Assembly (NCBI GenBank): GCA_950106755.1
Contig: OX467087.1
Location: forward strand, 14,698,047-14,762,046
Direction of reading: 5' to 3'
DNA: 64,000 nucleotides
Source: Climacium dendroides
Taxonomy: Eukaryota; Streptophyta; Bryopsida; Hypnales; Climaciaceae
The position numbers were made by a program, and so were the translations under genes. Positions 22,673 to 34,473 of this stretch are shown here, piece after piece; position 1 is the stretch's first letter, and each line of letters begins with the position of its first letter. The notes beneath the pieces were generated by a model. It was not told the DNA's origin, made no database searches, and saw only the letters and a list, made by a program, of their open reading frames with translations.

Positions 22673-24761
22673 GTAAACCATTATATTTCTTAATCCCTTT
22701 TTATTTTATTCATTTCTTTTGTTTTCCAAGTTTGTTTCACTTGAATCATTATCTATACTGCTATTCTGCATTCTTTTATTTCAAAGTTTTTTTTATATGT
22801 TCTAATATAATAAATTTTATTTTGGCAGGTGAAATCAGAAGTCCCATGTCTCCATAAATCTTGTTCACAAGCTCTATTGCATTCAAAATATTGTCGGATA
22901 GCCACTCTCGTATTTTGAAAAATTTGTTTCTAAGGAGGATCTTGTTGCAGCTGAAGCCAAGCAAAAATCGAAATAGAGAACTTGGTTCACTTTAACTCTT
23001 GAGGCTCTAAATGAAGTCTTATACCAGGTTCATTTCTTCATTTTCTTTTCTAGTTTTCAAATTTCTTTGAATGTTTAGGTCTTGACATTAGCTCTTTTTT
23101 TTAATTGCATTTCATATCTCTTCCTCTACTATTCAAAACATTTGTTATCATTTGCATTTATGTTTATTCTTACATATTCTTTATTTTTTGCAGCAAAAAT
23201 TGGGGGATGCTGCTGCTATTGCTCAAAGAAAATTCTATGAGAAGTATCCCAATCTAATAGATTGGACTTCAAGTGTAGTTTCTGAGTGGGTTTCAAAAGC
23301 TGTTGACAAGGTCAAGGTAGCTTCTCATTCAGAATTGAAGAAGTAACTTCCCATTGCAGATCCAAAGCATATGAGCGCATTTTTGGAGCAGAGAAAGTTT
23401 CACTATGAAACTCATGATGACAATTCGGAGATGATCCAAGAAAAACTTTGGATGTTGGCAACTTCAGCAATGGATACTTCTATGAAGATCAAGTGGCTTG
23501 AGAGATGGAATAAGTCTCCTTCTCTTCGTGAGGCTCTCAAATTCCTTAAACCAAAATTTAGTGATCTCGAATTTCCTGAGTGGCTTCATAAAGCTACGTG
23601 GTGGGCTCAAGTGAGTACTTATCTTTCTTTCCTATTGTTTTAGTATTAATTCCTTGAACCTTTTGGATCAATCAAAAATTCAAAACATTTTTTTAATTTA
23701 CAATTTATGTGCATGGCAGTTGGCTATTGAGACAGAAAAACTCTTCAATGCTACAGTGGCAGATTTGGACGTATCTATTAACTATCTTCCCAATGGTATA
23801 GATCCCTTGCCTACTATTTTTGATTATGTGGAGACTATGCGCATATTGTTGTGGGATACTGCATTCTTCCGTGAATTTGTTGTCGATAAGGGGGTTCACA
23901 AAAACAACAAGATAGACAAGCAACTCAACTTCAAATCAGCTATGCAAAGGGTGCTATATAGATACTTTAAGTATGTTTTCTTCCCTACCAAAGCCATTTC
24001 CAAAACTCCCACTTTCTTTGCCAATTATTTGGACAAAGAAAGTGAAGAGTGCATGTTCACAGAGGGGATCATGGAATCTTGGGATCCCATGCATTGGGAA
24101 AAATGTGGGTGGCATTTGGATTGTCCCCTCAAAAGACCATCAACTTTTGATGTTGTCCTCCGAGATTCTATTGAGCCTGCCCTCAAGGGTACAGCTATAG
24201 ATGTTCTCAAGAAGGTCGGTAAGGATGCAGCCAAGAAGACCAAGAAGATCAAGTCTAAGAAGTTGGTGGTTGAACTTGATGATTCTAATGAAGATGTACC
24301 AGTTCAAGATACTTTGAAGAATCTTGTTGTTACTATACCTTCTTCTTTCGATGTTGAAGCAAAACTCCCTGCTTCAAAGCGCCAGAAGACATCTTCTATT
24401 TCTGTTGTTTTGGTACCAACCTCCTCTCCTACCTTTGAACTAGCTCCCAAGCTTAAAGATATGATGAGTACATTGGCTCCTTTGTCTACCAATCCTACAT
24501 CTCTTGATCTAATCTTGAATGATTCTTTTGTTAAAATCGTTGAAGAGAAGAAGAAAAATGGTACATTTGGTACATCATATAACAACATTATGGCTTTTTT
24601 CTCAAAGGTCAGTTCATTTTTTAAATTTGTTTTCTTTTCATCTCATTTTTATTATTATGAAATCATACATATTCTACCCAATTTAAATCTTCTCATTTTG
24701 TTCTTTTATAACTTTGACATCTTCTGTTATGAATTAACATTTTTGAAATTTATCTTTGTAG

Positions 24762-25814
24762 GTCGGTGAAGGTAGAGAGTTCTTTTTTGATGGCAAAATT
24801 CAAAAGAGATCAACTGTGGACCTCATTATTGTAGAGTATCCAGATGGTCTTCCAGTTCCAGGGGTTTCAAATCCATCATCTGAAATCCCTCATTGGAATG
24901 CTAGCATTCCAAGTTTTCTCCATGTAATGATGGCATTCTTTCTCACCTATCTTCATGATGATGAAGCATTTCTTCTATTTTATCCTGATACTTCTACAGT
25001 GAAGAGAGAAGTCTCCGAATTCTTCAAGAACTACAAGTTGAAGATCAAGGATGAGTGAACTATTATAAATTGCTTACATTTGGCAAATCCCATGAACCCA
25101 TCCAAATTTGTAAGTAGTAATTTCAATCTTTCACTTTTTATTTTGATTCATTTGTTATTGCAGTTATTTTCATTTTAAGTGTACATTCTAATTTGATTTT
25201 GATTTTGATTTGCAGACTTTGAAGTTGAAAGCTTTGCTATTGATTTGATCATTTGCCTCTGCCATTGCTAGACAACCTTGAGAGCTTCAAATTTCTATTG
25301 ATCCCTCAATTCTTGAGGTTGATTTAACCACAGATGATGTCCTTTTCAACACTATTACGACAACAACTCAATCATGTAGAAAGGAGGATGGCAAGCCATG
25401 GAGGGGTGCTAAGGAAAAATCTGAGGTTCTCATGAAGCTTTTTGTTCATGGCTTAAGCCCTACAAATGGTGTTGTGGTAGACATGACTGCCTCTACAGGT
25501 ATTGTAATCTACAACATTAAATCATTATTGTTGTATATTCTAATTTGATTTTTTTCTCTACCTTTCAATTTTGATATTCTTATAATGTCAATATTGTGTC
25601 TTATACAGGTTCTTCCATCAGAGCAGCTCATTCATCTAATCGTCATATTCTAGCATTAGAAAGTGATGCCAAGCTTTTTGATGAGGTACTAAAGCCATTA
25701 CAAACACCCACTATCATCTCCAAGACTCTTGATTCTACTACCGCGGGTGATGGTATGGAGATTGATGACGACTCTCCAATTGAAGATGTCGAATTACTTG
25801 ACTTATGTGAGTAA
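24762..25814 (+). other. Beta-class N6/N4 DNA methyltransferase domain segment
   Basis: 24762-25055 reads like the catalytic half. VDLIIVEYPDGLP stands where family members have [DNS]PP[YFW], so EYPDG (24834-24848) is a degenerate motif IV. Across the introns, 25340-25700 reads KPWRGAKEKSEVLMKLF, then VVVDMTASTGSS and IRAAHSSNRHILALESD. This is the family's K-P/E...L pattern followed by the SAM-binding D...G.G motif and the acidic residue ending the next strand. Order IV then I marks the beta class (N6_N4_Mtase family). The altered motif IV and the stops suggest an inactive copy. Confidence 0.7.
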
Positions 25815-25919
25815 GTTTTTTTTTTTTTTTTTTTCCAACAATTGCAATTCAAAATTCAATACTTTGAATTTTAATTTGTTATTACATACTCAAACATATG
25901 GTTTGTTGTTTGCAATTGG

Positions 25920-26147
25920 ATGAGTCCATCACCAAGACAAACCTTGCCTTTTTTCCGACACTCTGGATTTTTTAGAAGTCCTTCTTTGAGTCCTTGTGGC
26001 CTACCTATTTATGCTGAAGATTTAGCATTAACTTATGCTAATGTTTCATCTGATTCGTCTTTGATCTCTCTATCACCTCATAGATCTTATGATCCTAGAG
26101 TATGTTCTTATTTTGAACTCAGTGCATCTGAGTTAGACGATATTTGA
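25920..26147 (+). CDS. Possible terminal exon or small ORF after the methyltransferase
   Basis: A 75-codon open frame, rich in Ser and Pro (RSPSLSPCGLPIYAEDL), ends at a stop before AT-rich DNA. It follows a poly-T tract (25816-25834) and could be the last exon of the cargo gene. No recognised domain and no firm splice junction. Confidence 0.25.
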   Translation: MSPSPRQTLPFFRHSGFFRSPSLSPCGLPIYAEDLALTYANVSSDSSLISLSPHRSYDPRVCSYFELSASELDDI

Positions 26148-27024
26148 GTTTGATTTCATACTTTTATATTTGATTTCTATTTACTTTATTCTATTTTGAA
26201 TCTAACTATGCATGATGTGGAAACAATTCCATTTGATGGCCTTAAACTTCACTCTTTGCTCAAATTGAATAATAAATTGCAAGTCTTGAATTACACTACA
26301 CCATTGGACTTTATAAAATTCTACATAATTCACTTTAATTTGGAATTAAATTAAACTATTAGCATTGGATTTGTTTCAAAAAAAAAGTTTGATTAAGATA
26401 GTCCAAAAATAGAGGCATTGACTAGAAAAATAATTGCTTAATTCATTCTAGGTTAATACATATACCTAGTATAATAAATGAATATTTTGTACATTTAAAA
26501 TATTCAAAATTCAAGATTTTCTGTTTTTATTTTAAATCATTTAAAAAAAATTTAAAAAAATAAATGGACCATTTTCATTCTTTAAATTTACATGAAGGCC
26601 AACAAGTAAGACTTCATTTTTCACTTAATCATAAACTCAAGACCATTTTTATGATCTAATGCTTGTAATATTTTGCCTATCATCAAATTTATATTCAACA
26701 TCTACAATCCATGTTTATTGCCCCTTCTATTTTTACTTGATAAATGTGCCTTTTAAATAATGGTATTACAATGTATTGTATTTTTCTCATATATATCTTA
26801 TAGTGAAATATCCTAAACCACTATATAGACCTATTTTCATTATGTGTTATTTACAAAAATTTCCTATTTTATAATATTTCAATTTAATAAAATATATTGG
26901 TTCAATTTTGGGGGGACAAAATCAAATAGGAACAAATTCATTTGTTGCTTATTTGGACTATAGATCCTTGCATTTAAATTCACGGTCATAGGACCTGAAC
27001 AAATTTAGGAATCCTAAATGGATA
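26148..27024. other. AT-rich stretch inside the right end of the DNA transposon
   Basis: I see no gene or RNA here. It lies between the cargo gene and the right TIR. Confidence 0.4.
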
Positions 27025-27082
27025 AAAAAATGGAGGCTCATAGGCTCACAGACTCATAGGCTCACGCTTACAAGCTCACAAA
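27025..27082 (-). repeat. Right terminal inverted repeat
   Basis: In reverse complement it begins TTTGTGAGCTTG and continues with GTGAGCCTATGAG units, mirroring 15015-15075. CTAGCAT follows directly outside at 27083-27089. Confidence 0.65.
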
Positions 27083-27089
27083 CTAGCAT

Positions 27090-28934
27090 CCCCGAAAATT
27101 TTCAATCATGTAGTCAACTTGTCTTGAAAAGTGAATCCTAGAAAGCACTACTATTTTGGACATTTTTCATACAAATGTGAGCTTGTGAAGTGCAACTGCT
27201 TGGTTTTTTCTAAAGCCCCTCAAAGGATTTTTGTGAATTTGAAAACTTATATCTTGCAATCCATACTACAAAAAAATTTGAAATTTTTACCCATGTATTA
27301 TCAAGTCAGCATACTACAAGATCCTATAATTACATATGTTCAAAAATATTTTTTTTCCAAAATTTGGTACTTGTACTAGAAATGGCAATCTTGGAGCATT
27401 TTCGGTAAAAACATAGATTGACAATTTCATTAAAATGGCAAAGTTCTTCTACTTTGGTAGTTTTTATGGTTCAAATTGAGAAATTTGAAATATACAAACA
27501 TCTTAGATGTTTAAAATCTATATCATTTCCAAATGTTTTTGTCATAGATGTAACTTTTGTAATTTAGATTGTGCAGTTTGAAATCTATAAAAGTCCAAGA
27601 TCTTGAAATCTATACTTGTCATATATGATATTTTTATGGTTCAGACTAGGCAGTTTGAAAATGGCACATGAAATACCGCCATTTTAACAAAATTTTCCAT
27701 ATAGTCATGGTCCTTTAGGAGTTAAGGTATAAAAGATAGTGGGCAAAGATTTTGAAGGGTATTATATCCAAAAGAGATGTTTACATGTGAAGCCCCTATA
27801 TTGCCCATGTATTGAGAGGGTGAAGGATTTGATTATTTGTAATTTGGGGGTGCGAGATCACCACAAGTACTTCATTTTATTTCAGATACTCAACTTTCTC
27901 AAAAACTATTTGAAAACCTATTTGGACAGAAGGGAATACTAACGTCATGTATGATGCCGAGAAATGATCAATTTGGGTCACGCACCGTTGCCAAACCATA
28001 CCAAAACAAGATACTCAGCATACTGTATATCCATTTCTTCCGACATCAGAGTCTCCAAGTGAAAACGTTAAGTGTGTGGGCAGTGCCTGCCACTTCTGAT
28101 CAAGTGACATGCGACAGCGTTTGCTTCTCAATTCGCATCAGTAAGTCATTGTATCATTGATCGAATCGCCTTGTGCGATGGAAACCGGTTTTTACTAACG
28201 TACTGCTCATTCCGAACAATGTGAAGACGAATATACCAGTGAATCCATGTTTTAGAGCGTGCTCTGCATGTATGTGCACTTGACTGTTAATTACAATTTC
28301 GGTGCAATAAGACAAGCCATTTTTACAAATATGACGCAATTAAACAGGCTATTTTCTGCAAATATGATTCACCATATCAGTAACGATGCAACTTGACAGG
28401 TTGCATTTGCGGGGCAGCGAGGGGGCGGTGCGAGTGTGCGACCACTTTTCTCGATGTCAACGATAAAGCTTCGACGTCAAAGAATGTTCACTCACATGCA
28501 GCTCATTACGTTGACCTGGGTCGGTAAATTTTGTAGAGGGCAGCCGCGACAAAAGCTGCGAGATGCAATAATATTCATTTTATACGAATTGCGACGCACT
28601 GCGTGCAGCGTATTCCGGATGCTTTACTCACAAGTTTCATCTTTTGTATCTTTATAAATAACCCTTCGCATTTAAAAAAATTGAATAGTGAATGTAAGTA
28701 TTAAAACAGAAAAATTTCGAATAACTCAACAGTCACAAGGAAGAAAACCTTCGGCAGCCCAAACCATGTGCTGTTTGCCGATCTGGTTCTGTTGCAGTGC
28801 GCGCCCGGTAAGGACTTTCTAAATCTCGATTATCGATCAATATACTCTGGATATCGACTATTATCCAGAGCATATGCGAAGCAGGTAGCTAAAGGGCTCA
28901 AAGTCAAAAGCCTCCACTAGCCAGCTCATGCATG
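27090..28934. other. AT-rich intergenic DNA with dispersed-repeat traces
   Basis: No gene supported. Parts (about 27570-27720) resemble sequence near 44640-44790 and end in CTTTAGGAGTTAA, a motif shared with other AT-rich repeats in the window. From about 28380 the base composition becomes more balanced as the next gene approaches. Confidence 0.4.
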
Positions 28935-28965
28935 CCAATTGAGGCTGCAGTGGACAGTATATAGA
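28935..28965 (+). promoter_or_regulatory. Core promoter of the STIG1-like gene
   Basis: CCAAT at 28935-28939 and a TATA box TATATAG at 28959-28965 lie about 250 bp before the start codon at 29211. This implies transcription from about 28990 and a 5' leader of ~220 bases. Confidence 0.55.
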
Positions 28966-29210
28966 CTGCAGAGAAGAAGCAGAAATCAGTGAGCAAGGAT
29001 CGGTTGAAGCTTTTCGTGCAGCAGCTGCTTTCGCTGCTTCAACAATCTCCATGAGGGACTTTCTTTGTCTTCATTCTTGACTCTTCACAGGTCGACGTTC
29101 GTGACTTACATAGCCAGTCAGATTTCATGCTTACAGTTCGCATATTTCTATCTTCCTAGCAAGACTGTCTGACTGGGGAACTTGCTAGTAAGCTTGGAGC
29201 TAGCTCAATC

Positions 29211-31426
29211 ATGGCGTCTATTTTGCATTCTGCAACAGTCAGTTCTGTACTCCTCATTCTGGCGGTGCAGCTGATCTGCTGCTCTCAAGAAGTTACAGGT
29301 GTGTAGTAACTTCCATTTTCATCTACTGGTTGAAAGTCTTAGTTGGAATAGCTAGGTTTACATCAGTCTGCATGTTAATGCTTCCATAATCCTAACTATT
29401 GAAGATTTGGTGCTAGAATGTGACTTTCAACTGATCAGAGCCATGTGATTTTTGTTGCCCTCAAGTAAAACCCCAGAGCTGAAGTACATCTAGTACAGAT
29501 CATGGGAGATTTCAGTGTCTGAAATAAACCGCCGTACGTGCTGTTCTTAATTAGTTCAGATCTCGTTTCCGAATGCACTAATGTAACGGCTTTGAAATGT
29601 CTGTTCATACTTCATAGCACTAGCACTGACTAACCATATTCCGTTTTTTGTGTGCAGGTGCAAGTTATGGGCCGTCGGCAACCTGTCCCACTGGATACAA
29701 GAACTGTGGCGACAACCACAAGGGCCGCTGTTTAACATACATCAAGACCGATGTGAACAACTGCGGCAACTGCGGCGTCAAGTGCAGCGCACCGCCTCAC
29801 TCTTCTCCCGCCTGCTCCAACTTCAAGTGCGGATTCACGTGCACCAAGGCGTACAAGAATTGCGACCTCAATGACCAGAATGGGTGCGAGACTTGCGTGC
29901 AGGTGGACATCAACAATTGTGGGGGCTGCGCGAAGAAGTGTCCCCTGTACGCTAACACTCTCGGTCCCAAGTGCTTTAACAGCACGTGCACCGGTGTTTG
30001 CCAGACTGGGTGGAAGGATTGCAACAGCAACCTCGCGTTGGATGGGTGTGAGGCGCAGCTGAAGACCGACATTAAGAACTGTGGCGCATGCGGAGTGCAA
30101 TGCGCCAAGGCGGCCAACGCGGATGGCATCTGCTGCTACGGCAAGTGCGGGATTCAGTGCTACAAAGGCTTTGCCAATTGCGACAGAAAGGACGCAAATG
30201 GCTGCGAAGTCGCGCTAGACACCGACATCTTCAACTGCGGCACGTGCGGGCATATGTGTGTCTGTCCTCCACATTCCAATCCCACCTGCGCCGCTGGGAG
30301 TTGCGGGTATACCTGCAAGGACGGATACACGGATTGCAATGGCTTGGCAAAGGACGGCTGCGAAGTCACCCTCGCCTCCGACGTTTTGAACTGCGGTGCT
30401 TGTGGGTCGGCGTGCAATATTCCCAATGCGCAACCGTTGTGCTCGAGTGGTACTTGTGGCATCAAGTGCTGCAACAAGGGATTCAACGATTGCAATGGCT
30501 TGTTGGCGGATGGCTGCGAAGTCACCGACGCGACTCTGCAAGTCGACACGTTGAACTGTGGAGCTTGTGGAAACAAGTGCCCCTGTCCTCCAAATGCCAT
30601 TCCTACTTGTGCTGATGGAGTGTGCGGGTTCACATGCAAGGCCGGATTCGAGGATTGCAATGGCGATGCTGCCGATGGCTGCGAGGTCTCTTTGGAAACA
30701 GACCCCTTGAACTGTGGCGGTTGTGAAAACAAATGCGACTGTCCTGATAACACCGTTCCGACTTGCACTGCTGGATCGTGTGGGTACACTTGCAAAGACG
30801 GGTTCAAGGACTGCAATGGCGAGGCGGCGGACGGCTGCGAGGTCGACATCACGACGTTCCAGACCGACGTTATGAACTGTGGAGATTGTAACAACAAGTG
30901 CCCCTGCCCTCCAAATGCCATTCCGTACTGCGCTGGTGGAAAGTGCGGGTTTACCTGCAAGGACGGATTCAAGGATTGCAATGGCGACGCTGAAGATGGC
31001 TGCGAGGTCTCAATTACCGACGACATTTATAATTGCGGTGCCTGTGCGAATTCGTGCGAAGATAAGGCAAACGGATTTCATGTCTGCAAAGCGGGAACGT
31101 GTTGCCCATGTGGATCTGACCAGGACTGTGAAACTGCTAATACCCCTCAGCAGAGTTGTCTCTCGTAAGTGAACTTACTGTCTCAGTCTAACTTGTTTTC
31201 ATGTTGAAATGCACACGATGTCATCACATATTCAGCTCGTCGTGATTTCATCTCTCTAGTCAATGCTGTTCAAATTGATGTTCGTATTTTTTTATTTCCA
31301 GCATACTTGTGATTTTAATTCGCCAACATTTTTAGCTCTTGATCGCTTTTCTCTATCGTCGTTTTTAACATGAATCCAATTTCCTTGATTGCTCGCAGTG
31401 GATGGTGTTCTTCATTAACCAGATAA
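29211..31426 (+). CDS. Secreted STIG1-like cysteine-rich protein with nine modules
   Basis: Proposed CDS join(29211..29298, 29658..31164, 31399..31426), 540 residues. Exon 1 encodes a signal peptide (MASILHSATVSSVLLILAVQ) and joins in frame at GT-AG borders to a long exon. That exon has nine repeats of the pattern D..NCG.CG..C, each followed by a proline-rich C.CPP...P.C stretch, CG.TCK.GF.DCNG and DGCEV. A strong donor GTAAGT at 31165 and acceptor at 31398 add GWCSSLTR before a stop; without that splice the protein ends three codons later at 31166-31168. The D..NCG.CG..C core is that of plant STIG1 proteins (apoplastic, disulfide-rich, involved in pistil exudate and pollen-tube signalling), which normally have a single domain. 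So this is a multi-module relative, probably a wall or extracellular-matrix protein. GC-rich coding in AT-rich surroundings. No breaks seen. Confidence 0.8.
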
Positions 31427-32356
31427 GGTTAGCAAGACAAGGGGAAACGAAGGTTTAATGCCAGATGCAGCTAGTTGGTGCTGGGTCAAGCTACCGGCTA
31501 ATCGATCCCATCCCTGATTTGTGACTAATTTCTCGATTCTAATGCATTTTAACTAGTTGTCAGTGAACATTCTTGATTCTTGCGATGATTTTTCATTTGC
31601 AGAGAGTCACATAGGTAGTGCATGTGTCCATCAGGATTGCTCACTGAAGTAAAGATAATTCATTCTAGCGCTATTTGGCTACATGCATATCCAGCATTAA
31701 TTGAATCATTTTGTTTGTTGAATCGTTTCTTGCATAGTTGTCCTCTATACTGCATTGCAAACACTTTCAATTGCTTGAGCGCCAGCTGTTTGTGAGTGCA
31801 CACTAGACACGAGTTAGTGACTTAGTGCAGTGCTCATTTGTGTATGTACTCTTTTTTTCCCCACTGTCCAGTTGGGATCAAAAGCATTGGAAATCGCATC
31901 GAAAGCATATATCTCTCCCAGAAGCTGCAATTTTCTCTGCTCCAGACATGTGTATGCAACAACAAAATCTATCCTTTTTCGAAAAGGAAATAAAACAGAG
32001 GTTTAGCATACTCCAGACAACATATTCGAGCTAATTTAATGTTCGTACCAAGCTGAACACATTTTGGCCCTAAACTTAAGGACCAAGTGATCGGAACAGA
32101 GCGATTGAATCAGTGGCCGGAGTGGATTCCTGATCGTCGTCAACCTGGCTATGACCATATTCGTTAGAATGTCGTTTCGAACCGTGACTGTGTTGAACAT
32201 CGAAGTACATAGAGAAAAAAATCTTAGCACTGGTGGTATGGATCTACAGTTCCAAATCGCCTTAATGAGTGCCAAATTCTTCAAATATTGCCCTGTCAAA
32301 GCAAGAACACTCACAAATAAAAGAGTGCGGAGGTATTCAAAAAGGAGATTACAGTT
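31427..32356. other. Downstream region of the STIG1-like gene
   Basis: Probable 3' untranslated sequence followed by intergenic DNA. No further gene is supported; the small open frames have no recognisable content. Confidence 0.4.
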
Positions 32357-32930
32357 CCTGTCCCAGATGCCCATGCGGCAAAACATTAACGAAGCACTCC
32401 GAACAGAGGATTCACGTTTCGGGGAATCATTTCATCAAGGCCGTGAAATAAATTGATTGGGGGGTGAGTGAGAATCGACTCAGGGAGCAGTTGATATATT
32501 AGTATGTTGTACAGAAAGCACAATCAGATGGTATTATCCTGAACTCCATACTCTCTCCAACTTGTGAGATCATTCGAATTCCGCCCAGCATTCGGGGTCT
32601 GAACTGAAGACCAGCAGCAATTTGGAATGGATAATCACAGCCATGGACGCCCTAAAGTTCTCTTGCAACCTCAAATCGAGCTAACGTCAAATTCGTGGAA
32701 TTGGCAGAAACTCACAAAGTTGAGACGGCTTCAAACTCCCATCCGGACACTTCGAGGTGTATACTGGTGAGCCCTCGTATTTAAAGCTTCCAGCACAATT
32801 GAATGTCGCAATTTGGGTGCTCTGAATTGCGTCAATTGAATGAGTATGACCGCAGTGGCTTCAACCACTCCAAGTGGCAAACAACGACCCGTGAGAGTTT
32901 GGGGAGGCTTGGAATTTGAGCAAGAGACAC
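32357..32930. repeat. Dispersed duplicate, copy 1 (~570 bp)
   Basis: From TGTCCCAGATGCCC to GACCCGTGAGAGT this matches 57365-57900 with only scattered differences and one small indel (an extra ~10 bases near 32384). No recognisable protein on either strand. It could be a gene fragment or a non-autonomous repeat. Confidence 0.75.
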
Positions 32931-34473
32931 ATGTCCTATTTTTTTGTCTCCTTGGCCTCAAATAGGTGGTTTTTTGCTCACAACTTTGGGCTGTATGTCA
33001 ATTTATTATGAATTTTGAAATGAAAGTACGTATGGTAGTTGTGCATATTAATAATTTTTTTCATTTAAAAAAATTATTTTACTATTTTTAAACATTTCCT
33101 AATTGGATGTCTACCTTGGCCATTTTGGGGGATTTAAGTACTTTCTTTGCCCCCCAAATTGCAAATTTGAAGCTCAAAATTGAAATTCAAGCACTTCTAT
33201 TAAAATTAACAAGTCCACTAAGAGATTTTCTAAAAATAATAAACTATTCACTTTTCTCATGCCCAAGTGCAAAGAACACTAGTTTATTTTTCCAAAAATG
33301 AAAATAGTTAAAAAGGAGTATCTTTAAGTTAGAAAAAATAATTTTTATTTTATTTTTTTGAATTTTTGTAGAATATCCATTTTCTTGGAATTTTCCATCA
33401 TGTTTTTTTTTCTAATATTTTTGAAACATATTATTTTCAATGCTTTACAAATTAATCAAATTTTATTTTGTTTAAAAAAATTATTTCAAAGACATAGTCA
33501 TCACTAAAATAGGTTGTTTTGATTCAAATACGGCATGTGTTTCTTGCAATGACCCTCTACAAATATTTATTATATTAAACATCTTAACTAGCTCAATAGT
33601 ATTGTATCCATTACAACAAGAATTCATAGTCCTTTATAGATATTATATAGGGCTACTAGTGTTAAAATTGTTATATTATTTGTTAGAATTCCATAAATTT
33701 AGCTCTTTCAAGGTATGCAACCTAAAACAAAAAGCTTAACTTGTTTTAGTTTGAGAGCTTTGTGTAGATATATGAATGTTACAATTTTTGGTGTCTAATA
33801 CAATAGTGCACCCATATATCAAATTTGATGCAAACTACTACAACCTTCACAAGAAGAAAAATGTAGTTTTCTTGACTACAAAGAGCAAATATTTTTTTAG
33901 TTGAATTGAATGGGACATTTGTGACTAGTAGTGCTAATTTGGAGACTTGTAGTTGTTGTGAACAAATTGTTTTAGGAATTATAGTTGTAAAAGACAATGG
34001 GACTGTTTCTCATTTGATAGCTTGGTTCAAACTTCGTTGGTGTATTCTTCTAATGCAATTGTCTATATGGCATTCATTGCCATGCAAGTAGATTTTACAA
34101 ATTTTATAGACATTTCAAAATCTTAGATCTATCTTCTTTTTTAGATTTTAAAAGTTTAAATATTGATATTTAATAGATTTTATTTATTTGAAAAATATTA
34201 TAGTTTTTTAGATTTTAAAATTTCTATTGATTGTGGAAACTTATAGATTGTACAAATCTTGGAATTCTATTAACATAATTCATTACATAAGAGTACAACA
34301 ACTTACAAGTCTTCTATGTCCAACCTAATTGTACTCATGACAATTAATGTGGGACAATTAATATAAGACAATTGAAAAAACCACAATCATGATTGCACAA
34401 ATGCAATCATTACCTAGTTGAATTTAGATTTTGTGCAAGTACAGTTGCAATCATTTTCTAGTCAAATTTAGAT
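32931..34473. other. AT-rich intergenic DNA
   Basis: No gene or structured repeat recognised. Confidence 0.4.

Larger units (their letters stand above)
22060..25814 (+). pseudogene. Transposon-borne ParB-like / DNA amino-methyltransferase fusion gene (broken)
   Basis: Plausible exons are 22060-22672, 22829-23027, 23194-23610, 23720-24607, 24762-25109, 25216-25498 and 25609-25814, most with GT-AG borders. The first carries a ParB-like domain ending in WDGNHR. The middle exons encode an unrecognised, Trp- and Lys-rich region (about 600 residues) ending in a basic Lys-rich linker. The last three carry a beta-class N6-adenine/N4-cytosine DNA methyltransferase fold, with the catalytic motif before the SAM-binding motif. 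Damage: a frame change near 22505, TGA at 22548-22550, TAA at 23344-23346 and TGA at 25056-25058, plus further stops in 25216-25300. ParB-methylase fusions are known from phages and bacteria. The likely role would be methylating DNA in the transposon's nucleus, possibly at its own sites (inference). The name is a domain reading only. Confidence 0.65.
15015..27082. mobile_element. About 12-kb MULE-type DNA transposon carrying a ParB-DNA methyltransferase gene
   Basis: Both ends carry related inverted sequence built of GTGAGC and CTATGAGC units (15015-15075 and the reverse complement of 27025-27082), with CTAGCAT direct repeats outside. Inside are two divergent genes. A transposase with MULE-like and SWIM features runs leftward (19179-15560), and a cargo gene runs rightward (about 19856-26147) encoding ParB-like and N6/N4 amino-methyltransferase domains. 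Both genes have frameshifts or stops, so this copy is non-autonomous now. The left end cuts directly into gypsy RT sequence, but the right flank does not resume that RT; the insertion was therefore at a junction or was followed by a deletion. Confidence 0.7.

Noticed and set aside
25816..25834. Poly-T run as the tail of a processed gene or SINE
   Set aside because: It lies inside the cargo gene region with introns upstream, and no SINE body or target duplication is visible.
30160..31026. 288-codon minus-strand frame opposite the STIG1-like gene
   Set aside because: Its periodic SQPSAASPLQSLNPSLQV pattern is simply the antisense of the cysteine module repeats.
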